Positions 24,963-34,102 of a stretch of DNA of 64,000 nt are shown one piece after another. Where the stretch lies: contig CP129489.1 of assembly GCA_030584065.1 (NCBI GenBank), positions 2,399,497-2,463,496 of the forward strand, in the 5' to 3' direction. Numbering within the stretch: the stretch's first letter is position 1; the number at the start of each line of letters is the position of its first letter. The notes beneath the pieces are model-generated. The model ran no database searches, was not told the origin of the DNA, and saw only the letters and a list, made by a program, of their open reading frames with translations. The translations under genes were made by a program, and so were the position numbers. The stretch comes from Flavobacteriales bacterium. GTDB lineage: Bacteria > Bacteroidota > Bacteroidia > Flavobacteriales_F > PHOS-HE28.

Positions 24963-26450
24963 CTAGCGGGCTATCACCACGCGTTGCGGTGCCACGCCAT
25001 CCACCGAAACGAAGTAGATGCCCGGCGCGAGGTGCTGCACGTCGATGGTCTCGTTCGCTGAAGCGATGTGCTGGGTGAGGACGAGACGCCCCTCGAGATC
25101 TCGGATGCCCAAACCAGCGCTAATTGGCGCTTGCTTCATGAATATCCTGTCTGTTGCGGGATTGGGGAACACTAGACCGCCGTTGTTCTCACGTTCCACA
25201 ATTGCGACATCCCAATTGATGACAGGAGGCGGCACAATGGTATCCCCACCGATAACCGCTCCAACCAACTCCACAAGGTGCTCGCCTTCTCCTGGAGAGA
25301 GGCGAAACCACATCGTGCGAAGACCGACACCCTCCTCGTACCATGCAGATACTGGTTCGGGGTGCCGCGGAAACATCCCTTGAAGTGGGGATCCAGTGGC
25401 GTTAAACCCGCAAAGCATGCTGTTGACAGACGGTCCAATTGGTTGATATCGCATCTCGGCTTTTCCGCTTGGAGCCAAACTGTACTGGGCAATTGATCGA
25501 ACGTCATAACCGGGATAGTAGGCATTCTCACAGATGGAAGTGTCGATTACCTCGCCAGGGAAAGCCCCAAGCAGCGGGTGCTTCACGAGTAGCTCATCGC
25601 GCACCAAGGACCATCCATTGTACGGAACTGGCCAGTCCGGTACACTTATCGGCGGAAACGTGACCCCTAGTCCGCCAGGCCAATCAATTGCCCACGATGT
25701 CGTATAGAACACGCCTTCCGATGAATCCATACGGCCGGTAATCCTAACCTTCCAATATGATGGAAGAGAGGTATTGTAGTGAAGCCCACCCGGATACGAT
25801 ATGTGGTAGATTGAAAGAAGCCAATACGTCAACTCATCCCCCGGCTGATAATCGAAGTACGCCAGCGGATTAGGATAAACCCGCCCAACACCTGGCCCTT
25901 CCACGCCTATCAACTCCACGGCATTCGAGCCGCGACAGAAACGCCGGATGCCGAATGAACGACTCAAGATGATCGTGTCCTGGCTGCTCAGCACGATGCT
26001 GCGCAGGGTGTCCTGCACCCCGAACAGCGCTTCGGTCCATTCGGCATCAACAGTAGCCGTTACTCCGTTGCTTAAGTCAAAGCTCCATGTAGCACCGGGG
26101 CCAGCAGAACCGCGAATTATGAAGGTGTCCGCACCGAAGAAGCGCCAGTCGTTCCCCGCCTTCACGCACTCGATCCCAAGGAACTGCGGTTGGTTCACTC
26201 GAACGAAACAGCCGGCGCAGGTATTGCCGATCGCAGGGCAGGTATCACACACAACCGCCACCCTGTTCAGTTCATATCTGAAGCTATCCGGCCCCAGCGT
26301 ATCCACATCCATCACGCGGATCTGGTGGCGAATGGTATCGGTGCCGTCGTTGCTGTAGTTGTAGCGGTACGCGGGATTGAGCAAGACCCAATCCTGGGCG
26401 GCAGCCGTAAGGGCTTGGAAGAGCAATACCAAGAGTATGATTCCCCGCAT
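24963..26450 (-). CDS. Secreted protein of unknown function with T9SS type A sorting tail, lower GC
   Basis: The 495-residue protein has a signal peptide (1-18, ending TAAAQ) and a large central region of unrecognised fold with several Cys pairs (for example CDTCPAIGNTCAGC near residues 90-103). The C-terminal tail of about 70 residues has LVFPNPATDRIFM and GIYFVSVDG, typical of T9SS cargo. The coding sequence between about 25150 and 26400 is visibly more AT-rich than the surrounding genes, with more codons ending in A or T, which may reflect transfer or relaxed selection. The function is unknown. Confidence 0.78.
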   Translation of the reverse strand: MRGIILLVLLFQALTAAAQDWVLLNPAYRYNYSNDGTDTIRHQIRVMDVDTLGPDSFRYELNRVAVVCDTCPAIGNTCAGCFVRVNQPQFLGIECVKAGNDWRFFGADTFIIRGSAGPGATWSFDLSNGVTATVDAEWTEALFGVQDTLRSIVLSSQDTIILSRSFGIRRFCRGSNAVELIGVEGPGVGRVYPNPLAYFDYQPGDELTYWLLSIYHISYPGGLHYNTSLPSYWKVRITGRMDSSEGVFYTTSWAIDWPGGLGVTFPPISVPDWPVPYNGWSLVRDELLVKHPLLGAFPGEVIDTSICENAYYPGYDVRSIAQYSLAPSGKAEMRYQPIGPSVNSMLCGFNATGSPLQGMFPRHPEPVSAWYEEGVGLRTMWFRLSPGEGEHLVELVGAVIGGDTIVPPPVINWDVAIVERENNGGLVFPNPATDRIFMKQAPISAGLGIRDLEGRLVLTQHIASANETIDVQHLAPGIYFVSVDGVAPQRVVIAR

Positions 26451-26487
26451 GGCACAGTGAAGATAGCCGGGCGTTCCGTAACGCTGC

Positions 26488-26688
26488 TTACCCCCTCACC
26501 TTCTTCACCGCCTCGTGCCCATAAGGACAGTGCTTGCAACGGTTGCCGCAGCAGTATCCCCGTTTCAGGTGGTACTGCTCCGTGAAGACCAGGTAGCCTT
26601 CCTTGGAGAAGTAATAATCGCCCGGCTCCAAGCCAAGGCGCTCGAAGCGGTCGTCAGCGGGACGTTGGGCGTTGCCGTCGCGGTCCAT
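26488..26688 (-). CDS. DUF5522-family small Cys-rich protein
   Basis: The 66-residue protein ends with a Cys cluster: YHLKRGYCCGNRCKHCPYGH, preceded by FSKEGYLVFTEQ. This matches the small DUF5522 family widespread in Bacteroidota, in which four or more cysteines probably bind metal. It has no signal peptide. The function is unknown. The gene is short but strongly patterned, so it is accepted. Confidence 0.85.
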   Translation of the reverse strand: MDRDGNAQRPADDRFERLGLEPGDYYFSKEGYLVFTEQYHLKRGYCCGNRCKHCPYGHEAVKKVRG

Positions 26689-26842
26689 GATGCCGGGTTA
26701 ACACTTGCAGCGGCGGTTGGTTCAATCGCCCGGGCGAAGTTCCGGGCCGGGACACCCGAAGTGGGCCTTCCGGCACGTTCTTTCCACAGGAGGTGGTTGA
26801 TTCACCGGTGGATGGATTGTGAACAACACCCTGGAACCCCGG

Positions 26843-26850
26843 TAGTTTCG
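26843..26850 (+). promoter_or_regulatory. Candidate -7 element for the LysM glucosaminidase gene
   Basis: TAGTTTCG matches TAnnTTTG at seven of eight positions, 30 bases before ATG 26881. A TTG at 26817-26819 lies about 23 bases upstream as a possible -33 box. Confidence 0.45.
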
Positions 26851-26880
26851 CCCCTTCCCGGGGACTGCCCCGTACCGACC

Positions 26881-27867
26881 ATGCGCCTTGTTGATCTGTG
26901 GATAACCCGTTTACTGGCCCTGCTGCTGCTGGGTGTGCAGGGCGCTTGGGCTCAAGGGCAGCCGCCCAACAAGCGCTTCACCGCAGAGGAATACATCGGG
27001 CAATGGAAGGAGGTGGCGGTGCGGAAGATGAAGGAGCACGGCATTCCAGCCAGCATCACCCTGGCGCAGGGGCTGCTGGAGAGCGGCAATGGCAACAGCG
27101 AGCTGGCGCGGACGGCCAACAACCACTTCGGCATCAAGTGCACACCCGACTGGACCGGGGGGAAGAGCTACCACGACGATGACCGCAAGAACGACTGCTT
27201 CAGGAAGTACCGCGATGCCGCCGACAGCTTCGAGGACCACAGCAAGTTCCTGAAGCGGCAGCGTTATGCGGCCCTCTTCGAGCTGCGGCCGACGGATTAC
27301 AAGGGATGGGCGCGGGGGCTGAAGGCGGCCGGGTATGCCACAGACCCGAGCTACCCGCAGAAGCTCATCACCCTCATCGAACGCTATGAGCTGCAAAAGC
27401 TCGACCAGGGCATCGACGTGGCGTACAAGCCTTCCAAGGGGGAAGGACCCAAGCCTGCTCCCGAGCAGAAGGGGCGTCGGACGGCCATCGGGGGGGAATC
27501 CATCACCATCACCGCCGGGCGGTCCGTGGAGGTGTCGGATGGCCGGGTGAAGTTCGTCCGTGCCCGGTCGGGCGACAGCTTCCGCAAGCTGGCCGATGAG
27601 CTGGGGACGACCCACGGCATGCTGGCCCGTTGGAACGACCTGGACAAGGAGGCGGCGCTGAACGAGGGGCAGATCATCTACATCCAGCCCAAGCGCAACA
27701 AGGCCGCCAAGGCCGATGTCCACACGGCGCACGAGGGCGAGACCCTGTGGGGCGTTAGCCAGGCGTACGGCGTGAAGCTGAGCAAGCTCGCGCGCTACAA
27801 CAACCTGCCGGAGGGCGCGAAGCTGAAGGGAGGCCAGCGCATCGCCCTGCGCAAGCCGCGCCGCTAG
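26881..27867 (+). CDS. Secreted glucosaminidase-domain peptidoglycan hydrolase with two LysM repeats
   Basis: The 328-residue protein has a signal peptide (1-25, ending GAWAQ) and a glucosaminidase-type domain at about 38-185 (ASITLAQGLLESGNGNSELA with the catalytic Glu, then NNHFGIKC). A Lys/Pro-rich linker leads to two LysM modules (about 218-268 and 278-327: SFRKLADELGTTHGMLARWN, then ETLWGVSQAYGVKLSKLARY). It likely cuts the glycan backbone during growth or division. Start 26881 is chosen because the longer frame overlaps the DUF5522 gene and destroys the signal peptide. The 3' end overlaps the convergent haemoglobin gene by 4 bp. Confidence 0.9.
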   Translation: MRLVDLWITRLLALLLLGVQGAWAQGQPPNKRFTAEEYIGQWKEVAVRKMKEHGIPASITLAQGLLESGNGNSELARTANNHFGIKCTPDWTGGKSYHDDDRKNDCFRKYRDAADSFEDHSKFLKRQRYAALFELRPTDYKGWARGLKAAGYATDPSYPQKLITLIERYELQKLDQGIDVAYKPSKGEGPKPAPEQKGRRTAIGGESITITAGRSVEVSDGRVKFVRARSGDSFRKLADELGTTHGMLARWNDLDKEAALNEGQIIYIQPKRNKAAKADVHTAHEGETLWGVSQAYGVKLSKLARYNNLPEGAKLKGGQRIALRKPRR

Positions 27868-28265
27868 GTGGCCGCACGGCCCACCTTATGGGCCATGATG
27901 CCGGCGATGGTGCGCGCCCGCTCCTTGGCCTCATCCGCCTTCGGGCCGCTGAAAAGGTCATCCACTGCGGCCTGCCAATGCGCCAGCCATCGCTCGAAGT
28001 GGCGCGGCTCCATCGGATGGGTTCGTGCCAGCCGGATGTGCGTCGTCATCGGATCGCCCTGGTAGGAGCGGTCGCCGAGCAGCACCATTGCCCAGAATGA
28101 GGCGATCCGGGGGATGTGATGGCCCCAGTCCAGGTCCGCGAAGAAGTGGCCGAGCTCCGGGTCGGGGCGCACCCGCTCGTAGAACGAGCGCACCAGGATG
28201 GCGATGTCATCGGTCGTGCGGATGTCGTGCCTCCCCGCCTCCCTTTCAAACGGCCGATTCCCCAC
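27864..28265 (-). CDS. Group III truncated haemoglobin
   Basis: The 133-residue protein matches group III truncated globins. It has DIAILVRSFYERVRPDPELG (helix A/B with the conserved Phe-Tyr), HIPRIASFWAMVLLG, and a HPMEPRHFERWLAHWQ helix that contains the likely haem-proximal His. It would bind oxygen or nitric oxide in the cytoplasm. It is the last gene on the minus strand here, 13 bases after the trkA-like gene, and may be co-transcribed with potassium uptake by position only. Confidence 0.85.
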   Translation of the reverse strand: MGNRPFEREAGRHDIRTTDDIAILVRSFYERVRPDPELGHFFADLDWGHHIPRIASFWAMVLLGDRSYQGDPMTTHIRLARTHPMEPRHFERWLAHWQAAVDDLFSGPKADEAKERARTIAGIMAHKVGRAAT

Positions 28266-28278
28266 GCCCTTGCCCCGC

Positions 28279-28968
28279 TCAGTCGTTCTCGCCGGTGAAA
28301 CGCGCCACCTCCTCCTTGGTGCCGAAGAGCACGAGGATGTCGCCCTTCACGGGCACGAAGTCAGGGTCCATGACGCCCAGGGCGCCGAGCTTGATGGACC
28401 TGCGGCCAAGGAAGCTCTTCTCGCTCTCCTTTCGCAGCACGGTGACCAGTCCGAGCTGCCGCTGACGCAGCTCCTGGATCTGGCTGAGGGGCTTGTCCAC
28501 GAACTTGTCGGGCACGACGATCTCTGCGATGATGAAGCCGCCCGGCAGCTCGAATTGGTCCACGAGCCGGCGCAGATTGAGTTTGCGGGCGAGGCCCTCG
28601 GCGGCCTTCTCCTCCGGGTGCACGATGTCGGTGACGCCCATCGAATTGAGCACCATCTCGTGGAGCGGATTGATGGCGCGGCTGATGACGCGCTTCACCT
28701 TCAGGTTCACCAGCAGCGCGGTGGTCATGATGTTGGCGCCCTCGTTCTCCCCGATGGCCACCACGGCGGCATCCACGTCGGTGAGGGGCAGCGTGCTCAT
28801 GGCCTGCGGGTCGTTGCTCTCGAGGCACACCGCATAGCTCACCTCGCCCTTGATGGCCTCCACCTTGTCCATGTCGTGGTCGATGGCGATCACCTCGTGG
28901 CCCATGGCGGTGAGCTTGATGGAGAGGTGCCTGCCGAAATTGCCGAGGCCGAACACTGCGATCTTCAT
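28279..28968 (-). CDS. TrkA/KtrA-type potassium channel regulatory subunit
   Basis: The 229-residue cytoplasmic protein starts with a Rossmann fold (AVFGLGNFGRHLSIKL, then VIAIDHDMDKVE) that binds NAD or ATP. It ends in a TrkA-C domain (about 140-225). It is six bases downstream of the membrane subunit gene and should gate it. A single RCK unit of this length is like KtrA rather than the double-unit TrkA of enterobacteria. Confidence 0.9.
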   Translation of the reverse strand: MKIAVFGLGNFGRHLSIKLTAMGHEVIAIDHDMDKVEAIKGEVSYAVCLESNDPQAMSTLPLTDVDAAVVAIGENEGANIMTTALLVNLKVKRVISRAINPLHEMVLNSMGVTDIVHPEEKAAEGLARKLNLRRLVDQFELPGGFIIAEIVVPDKFVDKPLSQIQELRQRQLGLVTVLRKESEKSFLGRRSIKLGALGVMDPDFVPVKGDILVLFGTKEEVARFTGEND

Positions 28969-28974
28969 GGGCGG

Positions 28975-30735
28975 TCAGTTGATGAGGATGTCCTCCTTGG
29001 GGTACCTGTATTTGCTCACCTGCACCTGGCGCAGCACGCCCACAAGCAGCGTGAGCGCGCTCACACGGCCGACGAACATCACAACGACCAGCACCACGCG
29101 GGCGGCATCGCCCAGCTGCGGAGTGAGGTTCATGCTCAGGCCCACGGTGCTGAAGGCGCTGAAGCACTCGAAGGCGATGGGCATGAGCCCATGCCTTGCC
29201 TCGAGCGACGCCACCACGCTGATGGACAGCCCCAGGAAGATGAGCGAGAGCACGATGGAGGCGAAAGCGCGCCGCGTGCTGAGGTTGCTGATCTCGCGGC
29301 CGAAGAACTCGATGCGACGGCGTCCGCGCGCCGTGGCGAAGATGTTGAGGGTGGCGACCCCGAAGGTGGTGGTCTTGACGCCTCCGCCGGTGCTGCCGGG
29401 CGATGCGCCCACATACATCAGCAGCAGCACAACCATGAGCGTAGGCGTGGTGAGGAGCGCGGTATCCATGACATTGAAGCCGGCCGTCCGCGGGGTTACG
29501 CCCGTGAAGAAAGCCGCTGTGATGCGCCCCCACCAGGACCCATGCTCAGCAAGGCCGTGGTTCCACTCGAAGACCAGAATCGACAATGTGCCGAGCACGA
29601 TGAGGAAGGCCGTGGCGAGGAGCACCAAGCGGGTGCTCAGGTTGACCACGCGCGGGTAACGCTGGCAAGGCGCACCGGTCAGGAATCGCCTGATGCGCCC
29701 GGCCACCCAGAATCGCACGTAGCGGCTGAAGTTGAAGATGATGCCGAACCCGAGGCCGCCGAAAACGAAGAGCAGCGCGATCACCCAGAGCAGCGGGTAA
29801 TTGAAGCGGAATGCAGGGTCGTAGAGCCCCAAGCTCGCGGTTGAAAAGCCTGCGTTATTGAAGGAGGAAACGCTGTGGAAGAGCGCGAAGAACATCCGGT
29901 CCGCGAACGAGTCGAACACGGTATCGGAGACGCTCAGGTAGATGAGCCCCGTGCCTAGCAGCTCCACGCCGAGCGTGAAGAGGATCACCTGGACAATGAA
30001 GCCCCGGGCGCCGCTGAGCGTCGTGTTCGCGATGTCGCGCACGCGCAGTTGCTCCTCGAGCGAGGTTCGTCCCTTGAAGAAGAAGGCGAAGAAGCTGGTG
30101 AAGGTCATCACTCCGAGGCCACCGAGCTGGATCAGAAGCAGCAGCACCCATTGCCCCATGGCCGTAAGGTCCTTGCCGACATCGATGGTGCTGAGGCCGG
30201 TGACGCACACGGCGCTCGTGCTCGTGAAGATGGCCTCCACCAGGGTGATGGGGCGCGTAGTGGCATTGGGCAATAGGAAAAGGGCTGCGCCTATGGCGAT
30301 GAGGACGAGGAAGCTGGTGACGAAGAGAAGCGCCGGGTTGAACAGCGTGCTGTTGCGCCCTATCTCCAGGCGCGATAGCTCGATGAAAGAGAAGGTGAGC
30401 AGGAACCCGAGCAATGGCCAGTGCCCGAACCCGGCGAACACGCGCGCAGCCACCGCTTTCCCGATGACCAAGCTGAGCACCGCCACCAACCAGATGAGCT
30501 CGGCCTTGCGGACATGCTCCCCGCGAAGAGCCGTGCGCAGCAAGCTGCCCAAGGTGACGAAGGCCGCTGCGATGACCAAGCCGTAGCTGAGCTGCTCAAG
30601 CAGCACGTAGGTGGAGGGATCGGCGCGATAGCCGAACTCCAGGAGCAGCAGGAATGCGGTGAGGATGATGACCGTGACCTTGGCCAGGCCCACCACTTCC
30701 TTGCGCAATGCCGTGCGGAGAAGTGCTCGTTTCAT
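28975..30735 (-). CDS. TrkH/KtrB-type potassium transporter membrane subunit
   Basis: The 586-residue protein is polytopic. Besides the TrkH-family core of four pore-like repeats (for example TSTSAVCVTGLSTIDVG and VSSFNNAGFS), it has an extra N-terminal block of about 150 residues with several membrane helices. Conserved selectivity glycines are visible in VTGLS, NNAGFS, RTAGFN and STVGLS. It transports K+ (or Na+-coupled K+) into the cell with the regulatory subunit encoded next. Confidence 0.92.
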   Translation of the reverse strand: MKRALLRTALRKEVVGLAKVTVIILTAFLLLLEFGYRADPSTYVLLEQLSYGLVIAAAFVTLGSLLRTALRGEHVRKAELIWLVAVLSLVIGKAVAARVFAGFGHWPLLGFLLTFSFIELSRLEIGRNSTLFNPALLFVTSFLVLIAIGAALFLLPNATTRPITLVEAIFTSTSAVCVTGLSTIDVGKDLTAMGQWVLLLLIQLGGLGVMTFTSFFAFFFKGRTSLEEQLRVRDIANTTLSGARGFIVQVILFTLGVELLGTGLIYLSVSDTVFDSFADRMFFALFHSVSSFNNAGFSTASLGLYDPAFRFNYPLLWVIALLFVFGGLGFGIIFNFSRYVRFWVAGRIRRFLTGAPCQRYPRVVNLSTRLVLLATAFLIVLGTLSILVFEWNHGLAEHGSWWGRITAAFFTGVTPRTAGFNVMDTALLTTPTLMVVLLLMYVGASPGSTGGGVKTTTFGVATLNIFATARGRRRIEFFGREISNLSTRRAFASIVLSLIFLGLSISVVASLEARHGLMPIAFECFSAFSTVGLSMNLTPQLGDAARVVLVVVMFVGRVSALTLLVGVLRQVQVSKYRYPKEDILIN

Positions 30736-30822
30736 GGGGCCTGGCGGCGCGGGCCGCCGGATAGCCGTGGCAAATCTAGCAGGGCACGTGCACAGCGCAA
30801 CCGGGATGGCGCGTTGCCCGGC

Positions 30823-33408
30823 TCATGGCAGCCGGAAGGTGGTGAGCCGGCCGTCCGGTGTGACCGTCACCGCCTCGGGGAGGCCATCCAGGTTCAGGTC
30901 ACCCATGGCATGGGGCGCATGGGTATGCCCGGGCCATGGCACGGCGGCCCTTACCCACCGCCATGCATCGCCGGTCGCTGCATCCAGTTCACCGATGGCC
31001 AGGCTGTCCGTCCGGCTGGCATCCAGCGCGGCCACGGCGGGCGGAGCGGCACCATTGCCCAGTGCTGCCAGCAGCTCGGCGGCGGTCGGCACCTCCAGCG
31101 GCATCACCCACTCCGGCGCGCCATCCCCATCGAGGTCCTGCGCAAGGCCATCGGGCAGCGGCTGCTCCTCGCCGGAAAGCGATGCGCAGCGCAGGCGCAG
31201 GTCCTGATCCAGCCAGATTAGGCGCGTCCGCAGGGCCTCCTGACCCGGGAGCACAGCCACCAGCCGCTTCGGTCGCTCCAGGGTCGCCGTCACATGCAGG
31301 CGGTCCTTGCCGCGCCGATCGAGGAGCCTCACCCCGCCGGCCTCATCCAGAACGAGCAGGTAGTCCTTGCCGCCGATGCGCAGGTGGCGAACCGGCGCGA
31401 TCGCCGGATGCGCCAGCCGGGGCGGCTCCCAGCCTTGAACCGGAGCCCAGTCCAGGTCTAGGTTGAGGATGCGCCTGTCCTGCAGCGGGACAAGCACGCG
31501 GTACTCCCGCCGACCCTCGTAGTCGACCACGGCCATGGGTGCCGCCACTGGCGACGGCAGGGCATGCGGCGGTCCGCCGACATCGTTGCCGTTGCGGTCG
31601 ATGAGGTAGGCCGTGCGCGCCGTGGCCAGCAGCAGCTGAAGCTTGCCGTTCCGGAACCGATCCACCTGGTGCACGCCGCCTACGATGGGGCCTTCGAGCG
31701 CCCGGCTCCAGAGTAGCTTGCCCGAAGCGCCGAAGAGGTGGATGCGGTGCAGGGTATCCTGCACGAGCACTTCGCGCGTGCCGTTGACGTGGTTGAGGAC
31801 AATGTCGGGCCGACGCGCCACGTGCGCATCGAGCTTCACCGACCAGAGCGCTGCGCTGGTAGAGGAATCGGCGCGCCCCGCCTGCGACCGGGCCCGCAGG
31901 CCCACCGCGACGTGGAGCATGCCGTCCGGTGCGCCGGAGGCCTGGATGGAGAGCGCCGAATGATGCGACAGCAGGCCCACGAGGCGGTTGAAGGTCGGCT
32001 CGGCATCAGCACGCAGACCGGACCTGAAATGCGCCGCCTCGCGCCCGGGGTCGCACCACCAGGTGAGGCCGGCCTCATCGGCCATCTCCTTGAACCAGGC
32101 CTTGGCAGCAGGCTCTTCCGCCAGGCTGCCCCCATCGAGCCAGGCATCGATCGAGGACCGCACGGCATCGGGGTCGTCGCTCATCACCACATGGCTGCCG
32201 AGGATGGCCCACCACGGCTGCTGCGGCAGGGGCGCCGGCCGGCCCATCAGCGTCTCCTTGGGCAGAAAGGACGGGTAGCGCGTGAGGCGGATGCCGCGAT
32301 AACCGATAGTGTCGCAGGGCGCGCCGGCGCAGGGCTCCATGAGTTCCTCTTGGGCGCGATCGGGATCCACGGCACCGGCGATGAGCCAACGGCGCTCCGG
32401 GCCGAGCGCCAGGGCTTCACCCACCGGCCCGAGCATCCATGGAGTCGCTGCCTCCGCTGCCCGCGAGCGGTCATCCTGCCCGGCCATCGAAGCGACGAGC
32501 GCATCGGCATCCCCGATGTGCCGCACGTGAAGCGAGGAAACCGATGCCGGCAGCATCCGCGCCACGCTCCAGGGGCCGGCACCCTGCTCCAGCAGCCCGC
32601 GAATCAGGGGCGAATCCTGCGCTCCCGCGAAGAGACCGCTCAGGATCAGCGCATCAGGCTTCATGCGCACATCGAACGCCATCCATCCGGCAGGAAGCGC
32701 GAGGGCTTCCACCTGCCGGGCCTCCCAGATGTCGCTGAGCAGCCCGGCGAGCCGCCGGGTCTCCACCAGCAGATGGGGTTCGTCATGGCCGCTCAGCGTG
32801 GCGCGCGCCTTGGCGAATAGCGAATCGGACGCGATGGGCCTGCCGCGCTCCAGCTGCAAGAGCGCCTCATCGAGGAGCTGGCTCGAGGGCGAGGCCAGCC
32901 ACAGGCCGCTTCGGGCCGCCGCGCTCAGGTCCACGCCCTCCACGCGCACGGGCGTGGGGCGGCCCTCGGAAAAGGCATTGCGCGAGGCCTCGTCCAACGC
33001 CAGCAAACCTGCCAGCGCATGCAGATCCGCCTCTCCTTGGGCACGGCCGATGACCAGGGGCGCCGCGCCCGCCTGACCAACGCGCATCACCGCCACGATC
33101 ACCGGCGATCCCGCCAGCGCATCGCGCAGCGCGGCATCGCCCTCCATGCGCTTGGCGGCATGGGCCATGACCCGCGCCAGCCGCACCGCCGCGGAATCGC
33201 TCTCCCACGCGCGCCAGACGAGGGAGGCATGGGTGAAGCGGTCCCAGGCAGCGAAGGCATCGGGGACCTCGAGCACGATGGCAGCCTCGGCCGGCACCGC
33301 GCGCCAGGGGTCGGCGCGTTCCACCTGGTCGCGATCCCATTGCCAGAGCGTAAAGGCCGCGGCACCCAGGATGGCCAGCAGCACAAAAGCGATGAGCGGA
33401 CGGCGCAT
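30823..33408 (-). CDS. Large membrane-anchored protein of unknown function (DUF3352-like)
   Basis: The 861-residue protein has an N-terminal membrane anchor (about 6-22). An alpha/beta region (about 30-540) follows, in which AWDRFTHASLVW and related segments resemble DUF3352-type proteins. A C-terminal beta-propeller-like half (about 560-861) has PQQ/FG-GAP-like strands such as DLDGDGAPEWVMPLE and DLNLDGLPEAVTV. It is probably periplasmic. ATG 33408 puts the anchor at the start; the frame stays open 21 codons further. It is encoded immediately downstream of RNase HII, and I do not know a function. Confidence 0.7.
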   Translation of the reverse strand: MRRPLIAFVLLAILGAAAFTLWQWDRDQVERADPWRAVPAEAAIVLEVPDAFAAWDRFTHASLVWRAWESDSAAVRLARVMAHAAKRMEGDAALRDALAGSPVIVAVMRVGQAGAAPLVIGRAQGEADLHALAGLLALDEASRNAFSEGRPTPVRVEGVDLSAAARSGLWLASPSSQLLDEALLQLERGRPIASDSLFAKARATLSGHDEPHLLVETRRLAGLLSDIWEARQVEALALPAGWMAFDVRMKPDALILSGLFAGAQDSPLIRGLLEQGAGPWSVARMLPASVSSLHVRHIGDADALVASMAGQDDRSRAAEAATPWMLGPVGEALALGPERRWLIAGAVDPDRAQEELMEPCAGAPCDTIGYRGIRLTRYPSFLPKETLMGRPAPLPQQPWWAILGSHVVMSDDPDAVRSSIDAWLDGGSLAEEPAAKAWFKEMADEAGLTWWCDPGREAAHFRSGLRADAEPTFNRLVGLLSHHSALSIQASGAPDGMLHVAVGLRARSQAGRADSSTSAALWSVKLDAHVARRPDIVLNHVNGTREVLVQDTLHRIHLFGASGKLLWSRALEGPIVGGVHQVDRFRNGKLQLLLATARTAYLIDRNGNDVGGPPHALPSPVAAPMAVVDYEGRREYRVLVPLQDRRILNLDLDWAPVQGWEPPRLAHPAIAPVRHLRIGGKDYLLVLDEAGGVRLLDRRGKDRLHVTATLERPKRLVAVLPGQEALRTRLIWLDQDLRLRCASLSGEEQPLPDGLAQDLDGDGAPEWVMPLEVPTAAELLAALGNGAAPPAVAALDASRTDSLAIGELDAATGDAWRWVRAAVPWPGHTHAPHAMGDLNLDGLPEAVTVTPDGRLTTFRLP

Positions 33409-33497
33409 GCGAGCCACAAATGTGGCCCTCCATGGCACCGGTGGCCCACCGCCCGCAAGGGCCTTGCGCACAGGGCCCTGTGGACGGAAGGGGCGGA

Positions 33498-34097
33498 TCA
33501 GAACAGCGAAGGCTGGCCTGGCAGCAGCCGGAAGCTGCGGCGGTGGTGGGGGCTGGGACCGAAGCGGGCGATGGCCGCGCGATGATCGACCGTGGGATAA
33601 CCCTTGTTCACGGCCCAGCCATACTGCGGATGCGCCTCGTGCAGGCGGCGCATCAGCTCATCGCGGTGCGTCTTGGCCAGGATGCTGGCCGCCGCAATGG
33701 CACGGAATCGCCCATCACCCTTGATGTGGCAGCTGTGCGCAATGCCGGGATACGGCGCGAAGCGATTCCCATCGACCAGCAAGTGCACAGGACGGATGGC
33801 CAGGGCATCCACGGCCCGGTGCATGGCGCGGAACGATGCCTGCAGGATGTTCACCGCATCGATCTCGGACGGATCCACGATGGCCACCGCCCACGCGAGC
33901 GCCTGCTCCTCGATGAGCGGGCGCAGCCCTTCGCGCGCCCCTTCGCTGAGCTTCTTGCTGTCGTCAAGGCCGCGCAGCCTTACCCGGTGCGGAAGGATGA
34001 CCGCCGCCGCGACCACGGGACCGGCCAGGCATCCGCGTCCGGCCTCGTCGCACCCGGCTTCGAGCACGCCCTTGAGGTGATAAGCGGCGAGCGGCAT
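33498..34097 (-). CDS. rnhB: Ribonuclease HII
   Basis: The product removes ribonucleotides from DNA-RNA hybrids. The 199-residue protein has the catalytic Asp-Glu pair in CDEAGRGCLAGPVVAAAV (D17, E18). Further acidic residues lie in DSKKLSEGAREGL and LLVDGNRFAPY, and the family motif is VNKGYPTVDH. The length is typical. It is five bases downstream of the glycosyltransferase gene. Confidence 0.95.
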   Translation of the reverse strand: MPLAAYHLKGVLEAGCDEAGRGCLAGPVVAAAVILPHRVRLRGLDDSKKLSEGAREGLRPLIEEQALAWAVAIVDPSEIDAVNILQASFRAMHRAVDALAIRPVHLLVDGNRFAPYPGIAHSCHIKGDGRFRAIAAASILAKTHRDELMRRLHEAHPQYGWAVNKGYPTVDHRAAIARFGPSPHHRRSFRLLPGQPSLF

Positions 34098-34102
34098 GCG
34101 CG

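Noticed and set aside
28198..29844. 548-codon plus-strand open frame opposite the potassium uptake genes
   Set aside because: The translation is His/Ala/Glu-rich with no domain, while the opposite strand encodes clear TrkA and TrkH proteins.
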